From the NCBI GenBank assembly GCA_026874595.1, contig CM049316.1, forward strand, positions 52,397,676-52,461,675: 64,000 nucleotides of DNA, written 5' to 3'. Every line of letters begins with the position of its first letter. The stretch's first letter is position 1. Both the position numbers and the translations under genes were made by a program. The DNA comes from Sipunculus nudus (lineage: Eukaryota > Annelida > Sipuncula > Golfingiida > Sipunculidae). This document shows, piece by piece, positions 23,320 to 34,870 of the stretch. Under the pieces are notes generated by a model. The model was not told the origin of the DNA. It was given only the letters and a program-made list of their open reading frames with translations, and searched no databases.

Positions 23320-23745
23320 TTAAGAAAGATTGTGGATGCATTTTAAGCCAAACATTTCATCCTCAACCTTCCATGTAACACATATAAGTGACCTACTTTT
23401 AGGACATGAAACGGTTTGATTTTTGGGGTCAAAGGTCAAGGTAACAGGTAAGACCCACATATTTAGAATGATTATGGATGCATTTTAAGCCAAACTTTTC
23501 ATCCCAAACCTTCCATCTGGCACGTATAGCTGACCTGCAAATTGGGGAAGAACCTGATCGATATTGGGGTCACAAGATCAAAGATCGAGGTCACAAGGGC
23601 CGTCTGTCTGCATATTTGTTTCCTGGTGATAACTGCAGTTCGGGTTGATATATTGTTTCAAACTTGACTTATATATGACCCACCAATAAACCAAGATCCC
23701 TTTTTTATTTTGGAGGCATGAGGTCAAAGGTCAAGGTCACAAGGC
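23320..23745 (+). repeat. Family A copy, right half
   Basis: Continuation of the copy interrupted at 21838. It contains GTGGATGCATTTTAAGCC twice (23332, 23475), showing at least two internal units, and AGGTCAAAGGTCAAGGTCAC near 23722. Confidence 0.8.
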
Positions 23746-23857
23746 AGAAGGCGTCATTCAGTTTTTGTCAAATTACAGTCTGAATCGGGATTTGGCTGAA
23801 CCAGGGTTTTTATTTTTTTTTATTTTTATTTTAAACGGGACGCTCTGTATTATATTT

Positions 23858-24085
23858 TTAATTTTTTAAATCCAAACCTTTCTTAAAGTTTTTACCCAAG
23901 GAAGCCAGCGTGGCATCAGTCTGATTATTAAAATACAGGTCCTGGATTACCACTTTGTGCAAATAAATCGTTATCATACCCGCTGTCACACCTACGGCAC
24001 GAATCAAATCCTTGACCTGATCAAATAACCGATTTCTAATCATTCTATAGAGATCGGTTACGATTCCATGACCATCCGCTGCCAT
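23858..24085 (-). CDS. Possible small or partial protein-coding segment, unknown function
   Basis: A 75-codon minus-strand frame opens with ATG at 24085 in a favourable context (AAAAGATGG) and ends in an AT-rich tail. Unlike the neighbouring frames, the translation has balanced composition, with charged and hydrophobic residues alternating (for example IVTDLYRMIRNRLFDQVKDL near the N-terminus, helix-like). A short hydrophobic stretch follows (VGVTAGMITIYL). There is no signal peptide and no known motif that I recognise. It lies between two family A fragments, so it could be a relic of a mobile-element protein, a retrocopied exon or chance. Confidence 0.2.
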   Translation of the reverse strand: MAADGHGIVTDLYRMIRNRLFDQVKDLIRAVGVTAGMITIYLHKVVIQDLYFNNQTDATLASLGKNFKKGLDLKN

Positions 24086-24109
24086 CTTTTACGATCATCA
24101 CGAAGTCAT

Positions 24110-24480
24110 CTGAGCTATACCGAAAACTCTTTGTCCGTCGTCCGTCTGTCTGTCTTCCGTCCCGTTAACCAGGCACAACTCGTAACCGCTGGACCTGGAA
24201 TCTTCTAACTTGACATGCAGGGAGGTCTATGAAAATCTCCTTTGAAACCTGACATTAGGTCTCTGTTACCCATATACTCCGAGCAAACGGGCCCAGAAGT
24301 ACCTCTTAGAATCATTAAAATTTTGATACAAAAACTCCAGTATCTAACAACTAATGCATTGATCACCATGATTCTTTGCACGCATATTGATCGTGGATTG
24401 TTACATCATATCCTAAAGACTAGTGGCGCCCGCTGGATTATTTTTTTAAGTTTTAAGTATTTTGTTCTCTGTTTTTGAGA
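24110..24480 (+). repeat. Family A 5' fragment
   Basis: Head 'catctgagctatacc' is followed by CTTTGTCCGTCGTCCGTCTG and GTAACCGCTGGACCTGGAA. It runs to 'agtggcgcccgctgg' near 24421 and stops in poly-T. Confidence 0.75.
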
Positions 24481-24663
24481 CCTTTAAATATGCGGTCATC
24501 CCTGAACAGGATGCATCTAATGAATTTAAAAAATGTTCACCAGTTCAGTTTATTTTACCAATATGTCCCTGACAGTTCAGGAAAATTATTCTTCACAATT
24601 TTCACCAAAAAAGGTGAGACTGTGACAGAGATATATGTGGGGATAATAAACATTCATTTTTTT

Positions 24664-24850
24664 CCTAAGCTGACTGAACGTCATCTGAGGTATATGTAGT
24701 CGTCCGGCCGTTAACAGGGCACTTTGGTAACCACCGCTTGTCCAAGAAACCTCTTACTTAAAATTCAGGGAGACCCCAGGGAAATATCTATGGAAACATG
24801 AAATTAAGCCACAGATAACCTGTATTCTTTGTTAACTGTACCAACCAAAA
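24664..24850 (+). repeat. Second family A 5' fragment
   Basis: Starts 'ctaagctgactgaacgtcatctgag', then CGTCCGGCCGTTAACAGGGCAC and the 'agggagaccccagggaaatatctatggaaac' equivalent. It is a short truncated copy directly downstream of the previous fragment. Confidence 0.7.
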
Positions 24851-25923
24851 TGTTCAACTCGTGTTGGTTTCAGGTAAAGCTTTATCCATGGTATGACACC
24901 AGTAAATGTCATAGTATAATTTAATGTTATTCTGAAACTGTTAAGTGTTACTAAATTGATTTAACCACCATGCCTGTTTCTCTAATCCTACAATATTTGA
25001 ATAAAAAACAGGTTTTTCAAAATGTTGCTTAAGGTTGTGTATTTTCGCGACAAAATGTTAGTAGCGCCTTAATTAATTTCTTTGCACTCGGTTCATTCGA
25101 CGCATGTGTATAACATTTTGTCCAGCCTTTGCTAAGAAAAGTTGACAACGTCCCTCACCTTCTGAATATTCTGCCGAACAGAGTGACATATGCAAATACA
25201 AGTGAAAATTCGTCGAAGTAACATTTAAGGCATTTTTCTTAGAAATAATAGTGCAAAGTTCATGATTTATATTTATGTTAATGCATGTGCCTATGTTAAA
25301 GCTATATTACAAATGATTATAGGGCAGTCATGGCTTCGTTTCTAAAATATCCTAAAAAATCTCACTATTTTGCTTCAGTTTAGCTTTAGAATATGTATTT
25401 AAATAAACTTTAGTCGGAAGAACACACACACACACATATACATAGATTTATATTAAAATACATACCGAGTATACATAAAGACATATTTGGCATCGTATAA
25501 CTCGTATAACATGAATTCCATATCCTTCTCTGTGTGGTTCCCTCTATTCTGCATTTGTCTTTAATTTATCATCTATCATGTTTACAAGTGATTAATAATT
25601 ATTTTAGGTTTATAAGTATAACACTCAGCATGGAGCTTACGATTCTAGTATATTCCAGAGATAAGCAGTGCCCCAACTTACATTCCCAGATTATAGACAT
25701 GAGATTATACACGTTTCTCCGAGGACATGTTTTCGTTTACACCCGCATAGGGTCGACGAGTAAGATGTTGCTTTTTATTAATAATGAACTGCAATGTCAA
25801 CAAGACGACTTTATGAAAAGGTTGACAGACCGATGAGCTACCTCTCGTTCAATGATAGGGGAAATTAAACATTCATGATTTTATAATGGGTTTTAATAAT
25901 TTAAAAGGGATTGTTTTATTGCA
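24851..25923 (+). other. Presumed intron or upstream region of the FReD gene
   Basis: AT-rich and without a recognisable exon. A frame at 25534-25836 lies upstream of the fibrinogen exon, but its translation shows no coiled coil, immunoglobulin fold or signal peptide expected of a fibrinogen-related protein. The region ends in 'tgttttattgcag', a usable 3' splice site. Confidence 0.4.
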
Positions 25924-25924
25924 G

Positions 25925-26559
25925 ACTGTTGGGAGCTGAAGCAAGCCGGACACAATGTAAGCGGGGTCTACTACATCACACCGTTGTATTCGGCCAGGAC
26001 CATCCCTGTTTGGTGCGACATGGCCACAGCTCCGGGAGGATGGCTTGTGTTCCAAAGACGAGCGGATGGGAAAGTTCATTTCAGCCGTGGGTGGGACGCA
26101 TACCGAAAAGGCTTTGGTGACGTGAACAAAGACCATTGGTTGGGAAATGATAATTTGTTTGTATTAACCAATCAGAAAGATTATATCATGCGCGTGGACA
26201 TCTGGGATTTCTATGGGCATCGTTTGTCTGCAGAATATGGGACATTCAAAGTGGATGGTCAAAGGGACCAGTACAAGCTGACGATCAGCAACCACACAGG
26301 CCCTCTACCGGACGGAATGACACAACACAGCGGGGTGGGTTTCAGTACCCCTGACCAAGATAACGACCAGTGGGAGGGGTATCACTGTGCCAAGGAGTGG
26401 TCTGCTGGTTGGTGGTTCACCAACTGTTGGTTGTCGTTTCTGAATGGAGAATACTTTCACACAACGAAGGTCAAATATCGGGGCATCTCCTGGAACGCCT
26501 GGAAATCCGAACAACTGAAGAAGACAGAAATGAAAATAAGACCTGCTGATAATATATGA
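25925..26559 (+). CDS. Fibrinogen-related (FReD) domain protein, 3'-terminal exon
   Basis: About 211 residues encode one complete fibrinogen C-terminal globular domain, the fold of ficolins, tachylectins and molluscan FREPs, which are secreted lectins that bind acetylated or other glycans. It opens with DCWELKQAG, continues with SGVYYITP, the VWCDM cysteine and GGWLVFQRRADG, then the DHWLGN turn, and ends GEYFHTTKVKYRGISWNAWK before a basic tail. Four domain cysteines are present (start, CDM, YHCAKEW, TNCW). The acidic loop DQDND at about residues 144-148 fits the family's calcium site. The usual 'CH' next to the ligand pocket is CW here. AG at 25923-25924 gives a phase-1 acceptor that splits the first Asp codon, and the stop is TGA... 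at 26557-26559. Upstream exons, including any signal peptide, were not found, so the gene is partial. Specificity is unknown. Confidence 0.93.
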
Positions 26560-26738
26560 GATGATTTTAGACTATAACACGCCCTTGATACCTAGAGTCA
26601 ACTCAATTAATTTCCATCACTGGAGAATTATCAGTAGCCGAATTTTACACACGTCTATCAATACGATGACCATGTAAGGTCTGAGAGGTTTCGCATACGT
26701 TGTCATGTTGTATATGGCCACCTTTTGAACGGAAACCA

Positions 26739-26744
26739 AATAAA
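26739..26744 (+). other. Poly(A) signal for the FReD gene
   Basis: AATAAA 180 bases after the stop codon is a plausible cleavage signal and supports this being the terminal exon. Confidence 0.6.
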
Positions 26745-27355
26745 CCATATAACCTGAACGGAATTAAATCACAGATTAGGGTCTAGCTTATACCAACTTG
26801 AAGTCTTAGTAGAGACTCGTTAATTATATCTTAGATTCATGCATAGATATATTTAGAGATTTAATATCGTTCACTGCTGTTTTTTACTGAAAGCTCAATA
26901 ATTGATATCAATAGTCATTTCCCCTCAAAATTTCTCTAAAATATAATCAGCAAAATGGATACAGTGACGAAATTGTATACTTGTAAAATTTCTGCCTCAT
27001 AACCTAGAATACATATGTATCCGAAAACATTACAATCGTACTAATATTCGATGAGGACAAAGACTTGCCCAACTTAATAAAAGCGAGATTAATTAGTCAG
27101 ACCAACACCAGGTTAATGCATGTGTACAAACAAGTTCTGTTCACAATGACGATAAGTTTGTAATGGAGGAACTCTCAGAGCAATCTTGCTTAGTTTCCAA
27201 TGGGTGTCTGGATACAAAACCAAATTACATAAATAGGCGCTAATTACGGTTTCTACGTCAGTCATACCTGCTTTTAGACAGTAGTATAGATCTCCACCAG
27301 AGGTCACCTAGCCGTGATTACACTATTCAGTAGGCATATATAGATATATAGCTTG
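26745..27355. other. Intergenic flank, no gene seen
   Basis: AT-rich. No repeat family or coding frame was recognised. Confidence 0.45.
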
Positions 27356-27557
27356 GCAGCCAACTTGAGTCGTGATACAAGCAATACAGAGGAAAGCATT
27401 GCAGTGGTTTTCCAATCACGTTGCATCCATAAACAGCCCATAATCTTAACATTAGTCTATAAATGACGCAAAAGAATACATGTTAACACACAACCCAAAC
27501 TAAACCTCCGTCTCTATGGTAACGAGACATTCCTTGTATCGCGTACAAGTTGGCTGC
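27356..27557. mobile_element. Small inverted-repeat (MITE-like) element
   Basis: GCAGCCAACTTG at 27356-27367 is mirrored by CAAGTTGGCTGC at 27546-27557. After a one-base offset the arms continue as CG.GATACAAG on both sides, giving about 29 bp of imperfect inverted repeat around a ~140 bp core. No obvious target duplication. Confidence 0.6.
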
Positions 27558-28960
27558 GTCCAGTAACCCGTGCGAGCCATGCATGTATTCGTGCGGTCAG
27601 AAATTCAACAAACATGCATAGGATTTAATCAATATGCTGAGATAAAACGGAATTGTCCTCGCTAATGGTTGATACTGTTAGAAAGCATACTAAAAAAGCA
27701 AACGATTGGTCTGGTTAATGTCAAGTCACAGCGTACTTGTAGGCCTTGAGACGTTGTCAAAAATGAAGAAAATATTTTTTCATCCTCATCAAGGATGTAA
27801 AGGCAATCTGACAGCAAGTACTGTGGTCGTGGACTCTGATGTCAGAGGCTGAAATGGCGCTAGAGGTCAACCCGCTACACACTACAATCATCTCTGTCAA
27901 CGACTACGGACCGTTAATGTCTTACCTAGTCATTGCCCCGTATCGTCATAACCTAACTTGCTGTCAACTTGTCCATCACATGGGTTAAAACTAGAAAATT
28001 CCTATATTAGGAAACATATACTATACAAGGGCCCCGTGAGACTCGGTGCCGAGCAAAATTTTGTAAAATGTGAGCAAATGAAAAATATACTTATTTCTAT
28101 TGTATAGTTTTTTATTATAGATTAGCATTTGAAATGCTAAGATGAAAAGGTCCTGCTATTTGCTGATACTCAAGTACTAAATATATGATTGCCAAACTAA
28201 TACTTTGACATGACTGCCATGAAAAAAAATTACAGATTTTCAGATACAGTGTTGCACATGGAATATTTGCAGATGGAAGACATGTGGACAGAAAGGACTG
28301 ATCATTTATTTCAATTTCTGCCAAGGCAGGGAAATAATAATTTTAAGTTAATATTAAACCCAATTTTTTTCTATATCCATATTGCCAGAGAATAATTATT
28401 TATTCATATGATATTTTTTTTATTTTACGAACTTTATAAATTTACACTAAAAAAATATGAAAATATAAGTTAATTTAGAATTATGTTTTATCATTATTCA
28501 TCCTTAGTTTGGTCTTGTCAAATAATGCATACACATGTTGTACATTTGTATTAAATGAAAATGCTTCTAAATGCTTCTCAAATCAAAATGAAAATTTAAA
28601 ACACTTTTTTTAAATAAAATCACTAAAAGAACAAAATGTCACTAAATTGCATAAAAGATTATTCCTTTGATCACCATTACAAAAGGTTTTGTACACTGGA
28701 GTTTTCAGTATAATGTATATGCTTTATTCTTAAATAAAACTTGATAACTTAAATAAAAGCTTAAGTAAAATTGATTAAAAATTCCCTTTTGGTTGGATGA
28801 GGGAGAAACAATATAATTATGCGAATTATATTCAATTATATTCTAAAACTGAATAAATATTCAATTCCATACATGTTAAACTGGAAATATGCTTTCTCAG
28901 GAATGCAGGCCTCCACCATGTTGGCGGTCCTTAATGTGGGGTCCTCCGCAACCCGTTTTT
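27558..28960. other. No gene recognised; very AT-rich from 28080
   Basis: Contains a tight palindrome TTAGCATTTGAAATGCTAA at 28121-28139. Short opposing frames around 28115-28395 have low-complexity composition and are not believed. Confidence 0.4.
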
Positions 28961-31404
28961 TAGCTCAGCTGACTTTCAGTCATGCTGGGCTATAGCGATG
29001 GGTCTTTGTCCGGCGTCCTTCCGTCTGTCCGTCCGGCCGGCCGTCCGTTAGCAGGGCACAAATCGTAACCGTAGGGGCTAGGGCCATGAACCCTATGCAG
29101 TCTTAGAGGTTCTAAAAAGATCTCCTTGCAAACCTGAAATTAGGTCACTGCGACCTATATTTTCGAAGTTATGAGGTGTGTTTGCACCCCCCAGAAATAA
29201 CTCTTTGAGACAAAATTTTCATCCCAAACCTTCCATCTTTCACATACAGCTCACCTACCAACAGGGGAAGAACCATAATTTTTTTTAGGTCAAAAGGTCA
29301 AAGGTCAAGGTCACAGGGGCATCTTCTTTGAAAAGCCTGTGGATGCATTTTAAGCCAACCCTTTCATCCCAATTCTTTGATCTTTCACATATAGCTCACC
29401 TACTAAGTTGGAGAAGAATCCAATAGATTATGAGGTCACAAGGTCAAAGGTCAGGGTCACAGGATCCACTTCTTTGAAAAGGTTGTGGACACATTTCAAG
29501 CTAGACTTTTCATTCCAAACCTTCCAGCACTGATATCGCTTCTCTGCCAACAGGGGAAAAGACCTGTTGATTTTGAGGTCAAAGGTCAAGTTCACAGCAC
29601 CCACTTCTTGCGTGGAGTCTTTTTCAGGCAAACTTTTCAATCTGTACCTTCAATCTGTCATATATGGCTTACCTACCAATAAGGGAAGAAGCCTATTGAT
29701 GTTGAGGTCAAAAAGTCAAAGGTCAAGGTCACAATATTTATATATGTTCTAAATGCTTGTGAGCATATTTCAAGTGTAACTGTTCAACCCAAACCTTCAG
29801 TCTTTCACATATGCCACATCTATGCATCACTCAGTTTGACTCAAACTTCATATTTATGGGTCTTTTTGCTTGAATAAATAACTTATTGATTTTGGGGTCA
29901 GCTGGTCAGCAGGTTAAAGGTTGCAGGTCAAAGTTATTCACCCATTGGTTGCAAAGTAATTACACCAGATTTAAGTGGTTAGTAGTTACCCATCATTTAG
30001 AAAGAATCCAGTTGATATATGGGCAAAAGGCCAAGGTCATAGGTCAGGGATGTTCACAACTACTTATTTTATAGACCATCTCTATTTTTCTTGTATACCA
30101 TATATATAACCATATAACCATCCCACTCCAGCTGGTACATCTCCCTGTGTGGCTGTAATTGTGAGTGACACTGGTGACATATGACTCCCTTTTGTATCAG
30201 CCTATTAAGTGATAAGGCTCAGTGATAAGTACCTCGTTACTTCATAACAAAAACACTGTTGTCAGAATGCTTCAGCCAGGCATTAAGACTATGAGAGTAT
30301 TGTATTAAGGTTTAGCTACTGATTTATAAGATGATGGGAACATTTTGCAGTTTATTTTATGGAATCCTAGCAATAAACTTAGTTTCCTAGATATCTGAAT
30401 ATTTTAATATATATCACCACATATAAAAGCAAGTGTTTGTTCTCATAATATGTGGATGTGTACCTTGATTTAGGATGGCTTTTTGTTTTATTTCAAGACT
30501 CTTAGTCATGCTTTCTGCATTTCTTTTCTTTCAGGTTTGGCAGTTTACCTACCCTGCTGACCCCATTGAAAAGCAGAGTGATAATAAAAAATATTGGACT
30601 TATACTTTTTACAATTGCATATCTATAAAAATGATATGAGGGCCTGGACATGCCTTTTGAATTATTTTGGGCATCCATTACTGGATAATTTGCCCCAAGT
30701 TTGGTCTCTTATTGGAGAATGTGGGATATCAAATGTCATACTTGTCAGAAATCCATTATGTCTGCCAGTTAGCCACCTTAGAATTCTTTCTTCAGTGCAG
30801 TTTCAGTAATTTTTCTTTAATGTTTGGTCCGATTTAGAGAATGTTTGTTGTCTGATTTCAGACTTGTCAGAAGTCCAATATGGACACCAGGCAACCATCT
30901 TTTATTCCTTTTGATCATTTTATCTCAAGAACAGTTAAAGTGAATGCAGTTGGATGTATATTTATGTAATCTTGTAAAGGATTGGGTCAAATATTTCTGA
31001 ATAAATATTACCATCATTTATAAAAGTGCAGTACAGTTGGCTTGTATTGAATAAAAATTCACACAGAAGCACCTGTTTCTCAATAATTCTTGCATGTATT
31101 TCCTTGATTTTTGCTATATATTTTGATCTTATATTTGCCCTTTGTGGTGTTCCTTTTGAGACTGACAGGTTTCAAGCAAGCTGTTGGAATAGTTCCTGAT
31201 AGCTTAACAATCATGCATTTTCCTCAGACCATCAATTCACTGTGTTTTAACCAGACATAGGTGATATATATTTCTGTTGTCATAGAAAATTTTCAACAAA
31301 TTGGCAAATTGGTTCTTCAAAATTTGACTAGAAGTTGTGAATCTCAGTCCATGATGTCACAGGTCATGCTTGGCAGCTGAGCGTCATGACCCATGGGTCA
31401 CTTG
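28961..31404 (+). mobile_element. Family A dispersed element, long copy
   Basis: Head TAGCTCAGCTGACTTTCAGT is followed by (CCGTCC/GGCC) boxes and CAGGGCACAAATCGTAACCG. Compact AGGTCAAAGGTCA-type clusters lie near 29290, 29442, 29575 and 29705, a spacing of about 130-150 bp and so half the unit seen at 2165-4905. The tail is long and AT-rich and ends AGCTGAGCGTCATGACCCATGGGTCACTTG (palindrome 31388-31399). No coding. Confidence 0.65.
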
Positions 31405-31429
31405 TTCATTCAATTATTAGCCTATATCC

Positions 31430-31622
31430 GCAGGTGAACTTGGTGCATAAGTTTCGCCCAACAGGTGTTCGCTTTCACTTATTGGCCCATATTCCCAGGT
31501 TAGGTTGGTGCACAAGTTCGCCCAACAAGTGTCAGCTTTCACTGATGGCCCATATTCCCAGGTAAACTTGATGCATAATGTCCCCCAACAAGTGTTCGCT
31601 TTCACTGACTGGCCCATATTAT
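31430..31622. repeat. ~61 bp tandem repeat, three units
   Basis: Each unit holds GTGTTCGCTTTCACT (or a close variant) and GGCCCATATTCCCAGGT. It is open on the minus strand, which gives a repetitive 66-codon frame with no domain. Confidence 0.85.
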
Positions 31623-31894
31623 CATATTCAATCGTACATATGTGAATATTTTTGGAAGTCCTTCCTGATCCGGATCATGAGTCTTATCAACATCAAAATT
31701 TAATCGATTCTTCACTGGCCCATTCCCGAGGCACCCTGAAAATTTCATGGGATTCCTGTTAGGATGGCGCGAGTTATGCTGTAAGCAAACATACATTAAT
31801 ACACACACGAACAGGAATGAACGCAAAGCCTCCCGGTGGAGACCCAAAGAAAGCAAACAATTTTTAACTCTTCTGAAGCGAGGAATCCCTCACA

Positions 31895-32045
31895 AGATGA
31901 ACATCCACACTTTTATAGCAATACATTACTTTGTGGACATATAATTTAATGTGCACTTTAATCATATAATACATAATACATATAAAATTTCAAAATGTAG
32001 AAAATGAATTAAACATAAAAATTAAAACAGTCATCTTGTTTATGT
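31895..32045. repeat. Dispersed repeat shared with 59305-59465
   Basis: The words 'gatgaacatccacactt', 'atagcaatacat', 'actttgtggaca', 'atgtgcactttaatca' and, at the end, 'catctTGTTTATG' occur in the same order at both loci in the same orientation. Confidence 0.75.
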
Positions 32046-32420
32046 ATCCTGCCGATCTACAAAAACACCAATGTTTATGTAATGTGCCTTGAAACATTCT
32101 TGTCCACATATTTGTCCACATATATTACATTACCCTCTTCACTACATTTATACCTGCGCCGCTGGTGTATTTAGAAGCCCCGGTGTGTTGTGATTGGTAG
32201 ATTTGGACGGAAAGCGGAGTCGTACTCTTGTGAAATTTTGCTCCGCGTCATAGTAGCATTTGTTCATGCCGCGTGACAAAACATTCTAGTATCTATATTC
32301 AGTTGACATAACGAACTATTCATCAGTAACACCAAGGCGACAGTAAAGATGTTGCCACGCCTAAAGCTGACAAGTCCGGTAGCCACAACACTCAACCTTG
32401 TTTTAGGGTCCTAAGTATTT
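32046..32420. other. No gene recognised
   Basis: Mixed composition. The 32100-32180 part ('acattaccctcttcactacatttatacctgcgccgc') resembles 18180-18230, so it is probably an old repeat. Confidence 0.4.
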
Positions 32421-33961
32421 TAGCTCAGCTGACTGTAATTCAACTGAGGTATATAGGAATGACGCTTTGTCCGTCGTCCGTCTGGTCGTCCGTTGGCAGG
32501 GCACACATGGTAACCGCTGGTCCTAGAAACTTCTAAATGAATATCCTAGGAGGACAATAACAAAATCCCTTGGAAACCTGAAATTAGGGCACTGCGACCT
32601 ATATCTTCCGAGGTATGTGGCTTGAAAGTACCACGCAGAATAATAATAAAAAATGATACAAAACCCCCAGTATCTTGAATCATGAATCTTGCTACGAATA
32701 TTGACCATGACTATTTTGTTCGATCTAGAAAAGTGATGGCGCCACCTGTATTTTTTTATTTTAACGAATATTTTTCTGTTTTTTTTTTACTATATAATGA
32801 CAACAATCATGTCAGTTTCTCAGCTTTGATTACCTCTAGTGTCCCAAAACTGGGTGTGTTTATTGATCACAAGTGAATGCCCTGTAGTAATCACCCTGTT
32901 TGTCTGTCTGTCCATCCGTCCATCCACACAAATTTGTTTCCAGATGATAACTCTAGGTTGGAATGACACATGGATTTCAAACTTTCAGACTTGTATATGG
33001 GTTACCACTAATGCAAGAACCTATATGATTTTGGAGTCATGAGGTCAAAGGTCAAGGTCATAGGACTCACTTTTTTTAAAAGATTATGGCTGCATTTTGA
33101 GCCAAGCTTTTCATTCCAAACTTTCCGTCTTGCACATTTAGCTAACTTGCCAGTGTAGAGAGAGCATAAATGAATTTGGGATCACAAAGTCAAAGGACAA
33201 GGTCACAAGGGCCATCTGTTCACAAAAAAAGTTTCAAGATAATAACTCCAGTTTAGTTTGACATATTGGTTTCAAACTTAACTTATATGTGGCTCACCAC
33301 TTTTGGGGTCCAACGATCAAAAGGTCAAGGTAACAGGACCCATTTCATTAAAAAGAATGGAAATGCATTTGAAGCCAAACTTTTCATCGCAAACCTTCCA
33401 TCTTCGAGATATTGTTAACCCGCCAATAGGGGAAGATTCTGTTCGATTTTTGGGGTAATAGGGTCAAAGGTCAAAGTCACAGGGCCCATCCATTCACAAA
33501 TAAGTTTATGGATGAAAATTCTGCTTTGGATAGACAGATTGGTTTCAAACTTGATTTAATAATAACTCACCACTTAAGTAAATTCATTTTGATTTACAGG
33601 GTCCAGAGATCAAAGATGAAGGTCACAGGAGCCACATTTTTAAAAAGATTGAGGATGCACTTTAAATCAATCTTTTAATCCCAAACTTTCCATCTTCAAT
33701 ACATGGCTTACTTGCCCGAAGTGAGGAAATCTGTAGATTTTGAGGTTACCTGGTCAGAGGTCAAGGTCACTGGACCCACATATTTTTTTAAATATTGTTA
33801 CAATAATCTAAATGCTGCAAGTTAAAGGATAATAAATCCTCAGATTATTTGGTCACAAGGCCATTGTTTAAGGACACAGGACTGTCATTCTAAAAAAAAT
33901 ATTCTTTAAAACTATCATTATAGACAAAGTAAGCTGAGCGTCGAGACCAATGGATCCCTAG
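32421..33961 (+). mobile_element. Family A dispersed element, near full-length copy
   Basis: Runs colinear with the 5904-7475 copy: head TAGCTCAGCTGACTGTAATT, GTCCGTCGTCCG, 'gtgatggcgccacctgtattt' near 32735, a short GTCT tract near 32900, then AGGTCA clusters near 33042, 33310 and 33463. It ends GAGACCAATGGATCCCTAG, so the 3' palindrome is slightly mutated. The shared full-length order defines the family. Confidence 0.75.
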
Positions 33962-34138
33962 TTTGCTATATATGTTGATTTAACCAGACATATGTGATAT
34001 ATATTTCTGTCATCGTAGAAAGTTTCAACAAAATTAGCAAGAAGGTTCTTCAAAGATTTGACAGGAAGTTGTGAATCTCAGCCCATGATATCGCAGGTCA
34101 TGCTTGACAGCTAAACAGTATGACCCATGGGTCACTTG
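33962..34138 (+). repeat. Second family A-type 3' tail abutting the previous copy
   Basis: Contains 'accagacatatgtgatatat', 'gaagttgtgaatctcag', 'caggtcatgcttg' and GACCCATGGGTC (34122-34133) followed by ACTTG. It matches the last ~160 bp of the 28961-31404 copy, so two different tails sit back to back. Confidence 0.8.
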
Positions 34139-34489
34139 TTGTTTTCAAAATTCTCCTTTTCCAAAACTCATGTTAATATAAATGGTGATAAATGATGATA
34201 TAAAATGCCCCCCCCCCCCCGGCCTAATGCGAACCTGTGCAATGAGATATACATCAGGTATAATGCTTCCAAGCTGCACCGTTACTTTCCAAGTACATGT
34301 GTGAAAAGTGTACATACAATTCAAGCACTGAACATTATGAACCAGAGTGCATGCACCGATTACACAAAAGTCACTGCTGAAATATGTAATGGATACACAC
34401 AACACAAAAATGATTGTAAGTGGCACCACCAGTCTTGTGAACGAGAAAGCCATCAAAGATGAATGGACATAAAAAAACTTCAGGCAGAT

Positions 34490-34870
34490 ACTTCAAACCA
34501 CTGTTAGGCTAGTGCACAGATGCATGAAACAACTAGAAAGCACGTAGTCGACAAGCGACATGCACGTGTCTCCCCTGTAGTGGAGAGTGGTACGGGTGAA
34601 GTGACGGATGAATAAAGTGGTATGTCACATCACTGCTGAAAAAAAGTCCACTAAACCTGTGAGAAAAGGGCATAAATTTATTCAACGAAAACTCTTGCCG
34701 TCTGTCTGGTCTACTAGAAAATTCTCCAAGATAAATTTGCCATGCAAAATATCAAACCGATACCTTGACCCACTCCTGAGATATGAGCAATTTCACCCAA
34801 AGCCCATGCATGGATGGACGCCACGGGAAAACGATTGCAGATTGCGCCACCAGTCTTGAGCACATGATGG
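34490..34870 (+). repeat. Dispersed repeat family B ('gtcgacaagcgac')
   Basis: Shares 'acgtagtcgacaagcgac', 'gggtgaagtga', 'catgcaaaat' and 'gatggacgc...' followed by a GCGCCACCA box, in the same order as 61890-62280. No coding frame is conserved between the two. Confidence 0.65.

Noticed and set aside
25534-25836. 100-codon frame as an upstream exon of the FReD gene
   Set aside because: No coiled coil, signal peptide or immunoglobulin-like motif, and no defensible donor site matching the phase-1 acceptor.
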